Origin: Campylobacter sp.
GTDB lineage: Bacteria; Campylobacterota; Campylobacteria; Campylobacterales; Campylobacteraceae
Direction of reading: 5' to 3'
Length of the DNA stretch: 10,139 nt
Assembly (NCBI GenBank): GCA_024680445.1
Contig: JAILCJ010000047.1
Coordinates: forward strand, 1 to 10,139
In this document: in pieces, positions 1-7,492 of the stretch
How the letters are laid out: each line of letters opens with the position of its first letter
How positions within the stretch are numbered: position 1 is the stretch's first letter
Notes under the pieces: model-generated
What the model saw: only the letters and a program-made list of their open reading frames with translations
Told to the model about the DNA's origin: nothing
Databases searched by the model: none
Program-made: the position numbers and the translations under genes

Positions 1-163
1 AAAAACTATAATATAAATACTAAGTACCAAAAAATATAAATAAATTTTATATAATTGTTATTAAAAATATGCAAATCCACGAAAAAAACGCATTTTATTT
101 AAAGGTTTATTAAAACCATTAATAAAATCTCGAGTCAAAAAACAATACTTGACACTTTTTAAA
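1..163. other. A+T-rich non-coding stretch downstream of the macroglobulin gene
   Basis: I see no open frame with a ribosome binding site on either strand here. A TATAAT word lies at 7-12 on the plus strand but leads to no gene in the window. A weak 5-bp hairpin (GGTTT / AAACC, loop ATTA) lies at 104-117. The stretch is probably the spacer between the end of the pbpC-macroglobulin operon and whatever gene lies to the left. Confidence 0.5.
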
Positions 164-191
164 ATTTTAAGCACCAAGCGGTGCTTAAAAT
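164..191 (-). terminator. Perfect hairpin, likely intrinsic terminator of the pbpC-macroglobulin operon
   Basis: A 12-bp perfect inverted repeat (left arm 164-175, right arm 180-191, 4-nt loop 176-179) starts at the last base of the macroglobulin stop codon. Read on the minus strand, the stem ends in AAAAT and is followed by TTT, then A residues, so the U-tract is short. The core GCACC/GGTGC is the only G+C-rich part. Because the arms are flanked by A and T runs, it might also stop transcription arriving from the left on the plus strand. Position, perfect pairing and tight loop support a terminator; the short U-tract lowers certainty. Confidence 0.7.
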
Positions 192-3100
192 CATTTTACA
201 TTAAAGAAATTTTGCTCTAAATCGTAGTCGTTTTGGTGTTCGTTATACATATTTTCAGCTTTTGCTACGCCAAGTGTGCATTTGCCACCTAGTACTACGC
301 GGTAAGGGCTAAATAAAACCCCTGTGTCAGCTAGTCTAAAAAAGCTTAAAATTCTGTCATCTTTTATGTTTTGATGTTCGACATTTAGGTTATTTTTTGT
401 ATTTTGCGAACGTTTGAATTGCTCTAATTCTTCATTTATCGGTTCAAGGCATGGGCTAAATATCTCATACAAAACGCCATTTTGGATAGTGTTTATAGAG
501 TTAAGTTCGATTTTTGAGTAAATCACATCTCCAATTTTTAGCGAATTTAGCGAGATAGGGTTGCCATTTTGATCGACAAAGCTTCGGTAAATATCGAGAT
601 CTTGTTTTTGTTTTTGATGCAAAATTTCTGGTTTGATAGCGGCTTTTGAGCTTATAGAAACAAAAAATTTGCCGTCTGTTTGTAAGGTGATTTCTTTGCC
701 TTCTACGCTTACATTATGATCGCCCATAGTCGAAAATTCTTCGCTTTTTCCGTCGTAAGAAATTTTAATTTTAGCTTCTTTGTTTTCATCGACACCGGCA
801 AAATATTCATTTAAAGCAAGCAATAAAAACGCCCTTTCTTGTGTAGAACCCACTTCGTCTATATGTTGTATGATATTGTTTACGAGTTTGTTTGAAAAGT
901 CGTTTTTATTAAAATATTTCGAGTGTAAATAAAGCACAAAGGCTTGATCTCTAAGTTTTGAACTAAAAGCCATAGAATTTTGTTCAAAATTGGTATAGTC
1001 TATATTTTTAAGCACATTTTCTGCTTCGTCATTTAGACCTGAAAGTTTCAAAGTTGCTGCCATAAGGTAACTATCAAGTAAACTTGTGTAGTTTTTGGCG
1101 TCATAGGCTTGGTTTAAGGTGGCACGATCTAAGGCTTGGTATTTTGCCTTGACATAGAGCGGATAAAATTCGTGTATGCCGCCATCTGCTGGTGAGATGG
1201 CGTTAGCGATGCGTGATTTAACATCTTGGTCTATTTTATAACCAGCCCTGTCAAGTTCAAAAAGCACGCTAGCTGCGAAGGTGCTGGCAAACTTGTTTGT
1301 ATAACTAAACTCGTCCCAGTAACCAAATTCGCCGTTTTGTTTTTGCATTTTTAACAAATCTTTCATACCGGCTTTTATAAATCTTTGTACATCTTGTTTT
1401 TGTATCTCATTTTCGGTTTTCAAATTTAGCAAAGCAAGCAAACGCGATGATCTTTGTTCGGCACAACCGTAAGGGTAGGCGATAAGATTTTTAGAGATAT
1501 TTAAAAGCAGACTATTTATATTTGATGAGGCGTCTATGTTAAGAGTGGAGTAGCCTTGTGGAATTTTTATCACTTTTTTATTGTCAAGAATAAAGCTTTT
1601 TGAAAAAGTGCTTATGCCATAAGGTCTAATGATATCTAGTTTTTGAGTGTTTTTGTAAATATCATCTCCGCTTTTTGCGGTGATTTCATACTTAGCTTTG
1701 CCGTTTTGCGAGCCTTTAAGTTTTAGTTTTAAAAGCTTGGTTTCATCAGGGGCAAGGCTGAAATTTTCTTGATTTATGTCAAGTTCTACATTTTCGCTAG
1801 TTATGCTTAAATTTACATCTTTGTTTTCTTTGGTCGTATTCATCACTCTCAAATTTGCGTTTATTTCGTCGCCTTGTAGCATATGGGTTAAAATGCTTGG
1901 TTTTAAGATGATGTCATCTTTGATTTTTACATTGTGACTTTTGCTTGAAATTTGGTTTTCGGTTGCGGCGATAGCGTCTATCCTAATAGCAGTGTTTAGT
2001 CCTTGCGGGATTAGAATTTCATAATTTGCTTCGCCTTTTTCATTTGCTTTTAACCTTGCGAGTTTGACAAAGGTTTCGATGTTTTTGTTATCAACCGGAC
2101 TTGCTACTTCTTTCATTTTTGCGGCTGATTTAAGAGCAAAATCGCCACCAAAATTTAGCATTTTACCTTTAAGCACATAGCTTGTAACTTTGTCGTAAAT
2201 GTCGTAATCAAGCACGCCATCATTTAAATGTATGCTAAAAAAATTAAGAGGATCGGGCGAGCTTTGATGCGTGATATTTAAAACGCCAAGGTCGGCTAAA
2301 AATAGTGAAATATCGGCGTTTGGTTCGGTTTTTAGCGAAATTTTTAACATTTCGTTTGTTTTTATGGTATTTGCAGATGAAATTTCAAGTTTTAGTCGTC
2401 TTGCATCGTTGTTTGCATTGATATACGACTTTGCATAGGCTCTAAATGGCAAGTTTGCATTATCGGTTAGTCGGTAAATATTTGCACTTATGTATCCGCC
2501 AGCAAAATCGTTCCAAAGCGTAAAATTCACACTTGCGGAGTGATTTTTGATATGAGCGAGACGATAAGCACGTACGCCGTCAGCTTCGAGAGTTATCAAG
2601 GCTAAGCCTTCTTTGATGATAGATGAAATATCGGCTATTAATTTATCTCCACTTTTATAAGTTTTTGAATTTAGCTTGATTTGAGCCTTGCTAAGTTCTT
2701 TTGTTGGGGCAAGGGTTGAATAGTTGTAACCGCTTACATTTATGTTTATGCTGGCACTAGCCCCGCTAGCTATATCTTGTGCAACTATGACATAATCGCC
2801 ACTTTGAGCAAAGCTGTATTCAAATTCGCCAGTGTTTTTAGTGAAAGTATCGATATCTTCAAGCGTTTTAAACCATTTACAATAGCCGTTTTCATCGAAA
2901 TTATAGTCCCAAAGACTGCGTTTAACGGTAAATTTCAATAAATTATCTTGCCCTTTAAAATTTTTACTATCAAGGGCTATGGCGTTGATTTTAACTTTAT
3001 CATTTGGCATAAGAAGATTTTTATCAGCTTTTATGCCGACTATATTGTCATAAGCAAAAATTTTAAAAATTTTGACAGTATTTACATTTTTTCCGTCATC

Positions 3101-5260
3101 ATTTATGTTAAAGTTTATGTAGCCCTCCAAAACGCTTGGTACGGTTTTTGGCAAATTTATCTCAAAGGCGATATCGGCTTCACCTTTGTCATCAAGTTTT
3201 ACTTTTTTATAAAGTTTTGCAAATTTCGTATCTTTTAGGCTATCATCGCTAAATTTATAGGCGCTAAAATTTTCGTTTGTGTATTCATTTTCGATGATAT
3301 CTAGTTCGATATCGCCTTTAAGATTGCTTGCTGGCTTGCCAAAAAGATATGCACTTTGGGCTTTTGCAAATAAAATTTCGTGATTTTTTACACTTTCGTT
3401 TTGCAAGATGACTTCATTTTTTATGCGTGAAGGCACAAAGCTTTCGATGTGAAAGTTTTGCGAGGTGATAATCTTAGAAGCGTAAATCACATCGAGTTTA
3501 AAACTACCGCTAAGTTCAGTGTTTAAACTCTCATCAAAGCTAAGCACTCCAAGCTCGTTTGTTTTTAGTGAAATTTCGCTTAGTTTTTTACTCGTTGGAT
3601 CGCTAAATTTGAGCCTTACTGGCATATTTTTTATAGCTTTAAATTCTTCATTTTTAAGATAAACCGCACCTTTTATATTTTCGCCCGGTCGAATTATATT
3701 GCTTGCAAAATGCACAAAGGCGTTTACGCTTTCGTTGAGGTCTACGCTTTTATAGTAGGCATTTTCGTTTAATCTCTCTTTTTTGTTTATAATGAGAAAA
3801 TTTTGCTCATTTCCAAGACTAACGACTATGCTTTTTACATTTTTGTGTATATTTTTTTGTTTTAATACAAAAACGCCTTCATCATTTGTCGCACCAGTAC
3901 TTAAAAGCTCGTTTTTGTGTCCAAAGACTTTAACATTTGCATTTGCTAGCATAACGTTTTCGCCAAGTCGGTTTGCAAAGATGAAAAGCTCATTTCTGGC
4001 GATCTTGGCATTAACGGCTATATCGCTAAGATAAACAACTTTGCTTACGCTTTTATTTAGGCTGTAATGAACCGTTATCAAATAAACTCCGTCAGAATTA
4101 TCGGCAAAGTCAAGTTTTATCTTATGTTCTTGTTTTTGGTTCAAATTTGCATCTAATTCATAAAATTTACTTGTTATAGGTCTTGAATAGCTTTCCAAAT
4201 TTTTGTTATCAAAGTTTAAAAAATATCTGTAATTTTCTCTGCTTAGTTTTTCAACATCGACTTTTATACTCGGGGCGTTTGCACTTTTTATGCCGATATA
4301 ACCAACGCTTGATATATAAGGTAAGTTATCGACAAATTCAACATAAGGCGCATAATCTCCAAGTTTTACAGTGAAATTTTCCTCGCTTCGCACTATCCTA
4401 TCGTAATCGCCAAAACCGGGTAAAATTTTGATTTCATAGCTGGTTTGAGGCAAGAATTCATCGCTTGTGATATCTAAGGTATAAGCCCACTCACCTTTGT
4501 CATCGTCATATTTGTAGTCTAAATCGCTAATTTTAAATTGATTTATATTTTTTATTTTGATAAATTTTTTGAGTTCTTGCGTATCAATCCAAGTATCAAA
4601 TTTGAAAGTAATGCCAAGTTTTCCGCCACTTAGAGCCGAAAAATACGGCTGATTTAATACCAAGGTTGCTGCTTTAACATTATCTACAAATTCAGGTTCT
4701 TCTTTTGGTTCATAAACGAAATTCCACTCTTTTGCTAGTTTTGCACCAAATTTGCTTTTAAATTTGGCTTCAATTGTGAAATTTGGTTTATCTAGTGGCG
4801 AATTTAGGCTTATTAAAACATTGTTTTTGCCAATTTGTTTTAGTTCAAATTTGGATTTATCTAGCTTTAAAAAGTCGTTAAGTTCGCTCGCTTCGATTTC
4901 ATCATTAAAACTTATAATGTAATTTTTTGAATTTATTTTTTCGACTTTTAGCACTTCAAAATCAGCCGTTTTAAAACTGATTTTTGAATTTTGCGTAGAG
5001 CAAGTGTAGTTGATGCCTTTGTGCAAGTCGTTTGTGTAAAATATTATGCTATTTTTTTTAAATTCGCTCTTGCCTTGCAAGGCAGGTTTGCACTCAAAGA
5101 GCTTTTCATCGTAAATTTTGCCTATTTTTTCTTTGTTATTTTCACCAAAAATTCCAAATTCTATTTGGTTTGGACTTAGAATTTCATAGTTTTTATTAAA
5201 AGTTATAGCGTGTAAGCTAATCGTGGCAAAAATCGCTAAAAATGCCGGTTTAAGACACAT
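191..5260 (-). CDS. Bacterial alpha-2-macroglobulin family protein, thioester type, periplasmic
   Basis: A very large protein (1689 aa from the chosen start), in the size range of enterobacterial YfhM. It begins with an export signal (K4, hydrophobic core 5-16, probable signal peptidase I site after SLHA, residue 18) and has no lipobox. Approximate domains: tandem macroglobulin domains, with a classic RPGE turn near residue 525 in MG2; a bait-region domain near 865-1000, ending in the family pattern DLGVLNIT...PDPL; an MG7-like domain near 1060-1150; and a helical thioester domain near 1250-1545 with GCAEQ at 1265-1269, C1266 and Q1269 forming the thioester. The tail ends in a typical bacterial macroglobulin block. 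Family knowledge: a protease cuts the bait, the protein changes shape and the thioester traps the protease covalently. The start at 5260 is preferred over the ATG at 5266 because AAGGAG is 6 nt from the former and abuts the latter. It lies 2 nt after the pbpC stop, so translation is probably coupled. Confidence 0.95.
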   Translation of the reverse strand: MCLKPAFLAIFATISLHAITFNKNYEILSPNQIEFGIFGENNKEKIGKIYDEKLFECKPALQGKSEFKKNSIIFYTNDLHKGINYTCSTQNSKISFKTADFEVLKVEKINSKNYIISFNDEIEASELNDFLKLDKSKFELKQIGKNNVLISLNSPLDKPNFTIEAKFKSKFGAKLAKEWNFVYEPKEEPEFVDNVKAATLVLNQPYFSALSGGKLGITFKFDTWIDTQELKKFIKIKNINQFKISDLDYKYDDDKGEWAYTLDITSDEFLPQTSYEIKILPGFGDYDRIVRSEENFTVKLGDYAPYVEFVDNLPYISSVGYIGIKSANAPSIKVDVEKLSRENYRYFLNFDNKNLESYSRPITSKFYELDANLNQKQEHKIKLDFADNSDGVYLITVHYSLNKSVSKVVYLSDIAVNAKIARNELFIFANRLGENVMLANANVKVFGHKNELLSTGATNDEGVFVLKQKNIHKNVKSIVVSLGNEQNFLIINKKERLNENAYYKSVDLNESVNAFVHFASNIIRPGENIKGAVYLKNEEFKAIKNMPVRLKFSDPTSKKLSEISLKTNELGVLSFDESLNTELSGSFKLDVIYASKIITSQNFHIESFVPSRIKNEVILQNESVKNHEILFAKAQSAYLFGKPASNLKGDIELDIIENEYTNENFSAYKFSDDSLKDTKFAKLYKKVKLDDKGEADIAFEINLPKTVPSVLEGYINFNINDDGKNVNTVKIFKIFAYDNIVGIKADKNLLMPNDKVKINAIALDSKNFKGQDNLLKFTVKRSLWDYNFDENGYCKWFKTLEDIDTFTKNTGEFEYSFAQSGDYVIVAQDIASGASASININVSGYNYSTLAPTKELSKAQIKLNSKTYKSGDKLIADISSIIKEGLALITLEADGVRAYRLAHIKNHSASVNFTLWNDFAGGYISANIYRLTDNANLPFRAYAKSYINANNDARRLKLEISSANTIKTNEMLKISLKTEPNADISLFLADLGVLNITHQSSPDPLNFFSIHLNDGVLDYDIYDKVTSYVLKGKMLNFGGDFALKSAAKMKEVASPVDNKNIETFVKLARLKANEKGEANYEILIPQGLNTAIRIDAIAATENQISSKSHNVKIKDDIILKPSILTHMLQGDEINANLRVMNTTKENKDVNLSITSENVELDINQENFSLAPDETKLLKLKLKGSQNGKAKYEITAKSGDDIYKNTQKLDIIRPYGISTFSKSFILDNKKVIKIPQGYSTLNIDASSNINSLLLNISKNLIAYPYGCAEQRSSRLLALLNLKTENEIQKQDVQRFIKAGMKDLLKMQKQNGEFGYWDEFSYTNKFASTFAASVLFELDRAGYKIDQDVKSRIANAISPADGGIHEFYPLYVKAKYQALDRATLNQAYDAKNYTSLLDSYLMAATLKLSGLNDEAENVLKNIDYTNFEQNSMAFSSKLRDQAFVLYLHSKYFNKNDFSNKLVNNIIQHIDEVGSTQERAFLLLALNEYFAGVDENKEAKIKISYDGKSEEFSTMGDHNVSVEGKEITLQTDGKFFVSISSKAAIKPEILHQKQKQDLDIYRSFVDQNGNPISLNSLKIGDVIYSKIELNSINTIQNGVLYEIFSPCLEPINEELEQFKRSQNTKNNLNVEHQNIKDDRILSFFRLADTGVLFSPYRVVLGGKCTLGVAKAENMYNEHQNDYDLEQNFFNVK

Positions 5261-5262
5261 AA

Positions 5263-7428
5263 TCATCTCCTTATTTGTATATTTATCTCACTCAAATTTG
5301 AATTTTCATCAAGGCAAGAAATGCTATGTTCGCCGATACCAAGTTCGATGATATTTTCGCTGCCACTTTTGACTTTGATATATTCACCGCCGTCGATTTT
5401 ATAATAGATTTCATCGCCAAAATAAGCTATGCATTTTACCATTACTTTGCTAAATTTATCATTTGTTATAAATTTTGCCTTGTCATAAGGGCTAAAAAAC
5501 AGTGGTTTTTTGCTTATAAGCTCTGTTTTGCAAGGACTTTGGTTTAGTTCGTCTTTACTTATGATTTTATTTTTTAGTAAAAATTCTAGCTCTTCACCGC
5601 GTATATTTTTACAAGAATCTTGTAGTTTTACTCCTGAAATTTGCTCGTCAAGGCGAAAATTTCTGCACTCTTTTAGCCTAAAAGCATCAAGGCAAACGGC
5701 TTTTGTGAGTATGCCTTGTGGTTCGTGGATAAATTTTGTATCTTCACGCATAGAAATTAGTTTAAACATATCAAAAATTACCTTTGAAGCGTCATTTATG
5801 CCGGTTAGATCATACATTTTTTCGTGATTGAAATTGCCTATCCAAACGGCTATCGTATAGTTTGCATTTACTCCGATAGCGTAAATATCGTGAGAATTGT
5901 AGCTAGTGCCGGTTTTAAAGGCGATTTGTGGGGAATTTTTGGCAAATCTCCAAGCGTTGCCAAGATAAGCCCTGTTTGCCTCGCTTAGCATTTTGGCTGT
6001 CAAATAAGCACTTTGTTCGCTGATTAGCCTTTTTGAATCGTTAAAATTTCTAAAATTTTGCCCAGCGAATTCTAGCGGTTTTAGCACTCCGCCATGGGCG
6101 TAAATCGTATAAAGATGAGCCAAATTTACAAGACTTAGTTCGGCACTACCCAAAACTATGCTTTCGCCGTAAAATTCCTTGCTATTTTCTACCAAATTTA
6201 CCTTATCTAGCAGTTCATAAAGCGAATTTTTACCAAGTTTTATGTTTAGTAAAATCGCAGGGATATTTAAGCTAAAACCCAAAGAATCGCTGGCACTTAC
6301 TATGCCAAGGTAGAAGTTGCTAAAATTTTTTGGGGCGTATTCGTTTAATGAAATTTGAGTGTCTATCAATTCTTTTTGTGGGGTGATAAGCCCAGAATCT
6401 AAGGCGAGAGAGTAGATAAATGGTTTTAGGGTGCTACCGACATTTCGCTTCATAAAAAGTGCATTGTTTTTGCCGTTTTTTGCATTTTGATCGTGTGAAC
6501 CAACAAAGGAAATAACGCTCATTTTTTTGTTGTCTATTATGAGAGCGGCGGCATTGTTGGCGTTTTTATCACGCAAATTTTGCATAGTGTTTTTTAAGAT
6601 AGCTAAGATATCTTTTTGCATTTGTAAATTCAAATTTGCTTTGCTTTGTTTGTTTGCAAACGCCAAATCGCTGTATTTTGGAGCGTTATACGGCAATTTT
6701 TTGCGTTTGTTTTTAAAAGGTTCGTTTTGGGCTCTTTTAAATTCGCTTTTATCGATAATATCGGCTTTGTAGAGTAGTTTTATGACTTTGTTTTTTAAAG
6801 AATTGATATTTGATATTTTATCAAGGCGGTTTTTGTTTGGATTTTTTGGGATAGTGCTAAGAAGTGCCATTTGAGCGTAGCTTAGTTTGCTTGGTTCAAC
6901 TCCAAAATACGCCAAACTTGCCGCCCTTACGCCTTGGATATTGCCTCCATATGGTGCTAAATCAAAGTAAAATCTTAAAATTTCATCTTTGCTAAAATGT
7001 GCTTCGAGTTGCAAGGCTACAAAGATTTCTTTTAATTTGTTTTTGTAAGTGCGTTCGCCTCCGTCAAGCATTCTAGCAACTTGCATGCTTATAGTGCTTG
7101 CACCGATGTTTCGCTCATGAAAAAGGTTGTGAAAAAAGGCTCTTACGATAGAAAAGGGATTTATGCCAAAATGGTAGTAAAAATAGCGGTCTTCAAATAG
7201 TATAACGCTTTGTTTTAGCACCTCTGGTAACTCTTGCGAACGAAATCTAAGCATATCATCGCTGCTTAATTTTATGCGAATTATTTCGTTGTTTGTGTCT
7301 CTTAAAATTTTGCTTTCATCTTTTTGCAAGGCTTGCAAATTTAACGGAAATATCTTATCCGCCACGATAAAAATGGCTATTAAAATGATAAAAAATAGGG
7401 CAAAAAGTTTTAGAATTTTTTTAATCAT
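5263..7428 (-). CDS. pbpC: Penicillin-binding protein 1C, bifunctional peptidoglycan glycosyltransferase/transpeptidase
   Basis: A class A penicillin-binding protein of 721 aa from the chosen start, anchored in the inner membrane by one segment (about residues 8-25) after a short basic MIKKILK tail. The GT51 glycosyltransferase domain (about 70-200) shows EDRYFYYHFG (catalytic E79), GASTISMQ, a Lys-rich KNKLKE block and the YGGN element. The transpeptidase domain (about 290-560) shows STLK (S332, K335), SLN (386-388) and KTGT (505-508), so both sites look intact. The last 75 residues resemble the BiPBP_C domain typical of PbpC, which separates it from PBP1A/1B. Family role: polymerises and crosslinks peptidoglycan, and in many Gram-negative bacteria is paired with an alpha-2-macroglobulin, as here. 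An ATG at 7458 would add 10 residues, but a TATAAT box lies between the two starts and 7428 puts the basic tail next to the membrane segment. All six cysteines lie after residue 578. Confidence 0.93.
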   Translation of the reverse strand: MIKKILKLFALFFIILIAIFIVADKIFPLNLQALQKDESKILRDTNNEIIRIKLSSDDMLRFRSQELPEVLKQSVILFEDRYFYYHFGINPFSIVRAFFHNLFHERNIGASTISMQVARMLDGGERTYKNKLKEIFVALQLEAHFSKDEILRFYFDLAPYGGNIQGVRAASLAYFGVEPSKLSYAQMALLSTIPKNPNKNRLDKISNINSLKNKVIKLLYKADIIDKSEFKRAQNEPFKNKRKKLPYNAPKYSDLAFANKQSKANLNLQMQKDILAILKNTMQNLRDKNANNAAALIIDNKKMSVISFVGSHDQNAKNGKNNALFMKRNVGSTLKPFIYSLALDSGLITPQKELIDTQISLNEYAPKNFSNFYLGIVSASDSLGFSLNIPAILLNIKLGKNSLYELLDKVNLVENSKEFYGESIVLGSAELSLVNLAHLYTIYAHGGVLKPLEFAGQNFRNFNDSKRLISEQSAYLTAKMLSEANRAYLGNAWRFAKNSPQIAFKTGTSYNSHDIYAIGVNANYTIAVWIGNFNHEKMYDLTGINDASKVIFDMFKLISMREDTKFIHEPQGILTKAVCLDAFRLKECRNFRLDEQISGVKLQDSCKNIRGEELEFLLKNKIISKDELNQSPCKTELISKKPLFFSPYDKAKFITNDKFSKVMVKCIAYFGDEIYYKIDGGEYIKVKSGSENIIELGIGEHSISCLDENSNLSEINIQIRR
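5267..5272 (-). promoter_or_regulatory. Shine-Dalgarno AAGGAG deciding the macroglobulin start
   Basis: On the minus strand AAGGAG is followed by ATGATTATG. It touches the first ATG (5266) but sits 6 nt from the second ATG (5260), an ideal spacing, so the second is the likely start. The motif is built into the last Arg-Arg codons (AGG AGA) of pbpC, which fits translational coupling. Confidence 0.8.
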
Positions 7429-7434
7429 GGGCGG

Positions 7435-7440
7435 ATTATA
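7435..7440 (-). promoter_or_regulatory. Candidate -10 box (TATAAT) for pbpC
   Basis: A perfect TATAAT on the minus strand, 6 nt before the ATG at 7428. With usual -10 spacing the transcript would begin at or next to that ATG, giving a leaderless or nearly leaderless mRNA. No good -35 is visible, which is normal for Campylobacter sigma-70 promoters. If the start were 7458 instead, this box would be inside the gene; a weaker GATAAT word upstream (about 7496-7501, minus strand) could then serve. Confidence 0.5.
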
Positions 7441-7463
7441 CCTTAATTTAAGTGGCATTTGAG

Positions 7464-7469
7464 TAAAAT
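7464..7469 (+). promoter_or_regulatory. Candidate -10 box (TAAAAT) for the helicase gene
   Basis: TAAAAT on the plus strand lies 23 nt before the ATG at 7493, predicting a start near 7476 and a short leader containing AGGAG. No clear -35 is present. TAAAAT is a common Campylobacter -10 form, and the same word precedes the thioesterase gene. Confidence 0.5.
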
Positions 7470-7480
7470 CCGCCTTTTTT

Positions 7481-7485
7481 AGGAG
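7481..7485 (+). promoter_or_regulatory. Shine-Dalgarno AGGAG of the helicase gene
   Basis: AGGAG is followed by a 7-nt A/T spacer and ATG at 7493. This fixes the helicase start, which also places the Q-motif-like LNQEQ at residues 6-10 as expected for the family. Confidence 0.8.
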
Positions 7486-7492
7486 AAAATTT

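Larger units (their letters stand above)
7430..7474. repeat. Inverted repeat framing the divergent promoters
   Basis: GGCGGATT at 7430-7437 is mirrored exactly by AATCCGCC at 7467-7474. Taken outward, the arms read TATAATCCGCC on the minus strand (7440-7430) and TAAAATCCGCC on the plus strand (7464-7474), 10 of 11 bases alike. Each arm is a -10 box plus its initially transcribed bases, so the pbpC and helicase promoters are near mirror copies around position 7452. Confidence 0.75.

Noticed and set aside
101..120. GGTTT/AAACC hairpin as a second terminator
   Set aside because: Only 5 bp of stem, mostly A-T, with a short broken T-run; hairpins of this quality are expected by chance in such A+T-rich DNA.
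149..154. TTGACA -35-like hexamer on the plus strand
   Set aside because: No -10 box at 16-18 nt and no plus-strand gene downstream; it points into the terminator and the 3' end of an opposing gene.
5261..5266. ATG 5266 as the macroglobulin start (4-nt overlap with pbpC)
   Set aside because: AAGGAG touches it directly with zero spacing; the ATG at 5260 has the ideal 6-nt spacing.
2948..6772. Plus-strand open frames of 60-105 codons opposite pbpC and the macroglobulin gene
   Set aside because: They lie antisense to well-supported genes, have no ribosome binding sites, and give Phe/Lys/Ile-rich or Ser-rich translations typical of the reverse of A+T-rich genes.
191..7428. A new anti-phage or toxin system formed by the large periplasmic protein and its neighbour
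   Set aside because: The thioester motif, macroglobulin domain pattern and complete PBP motifs identify the known pbpC/alpha-2-macroglobulin pair; nothing points to phage defence.
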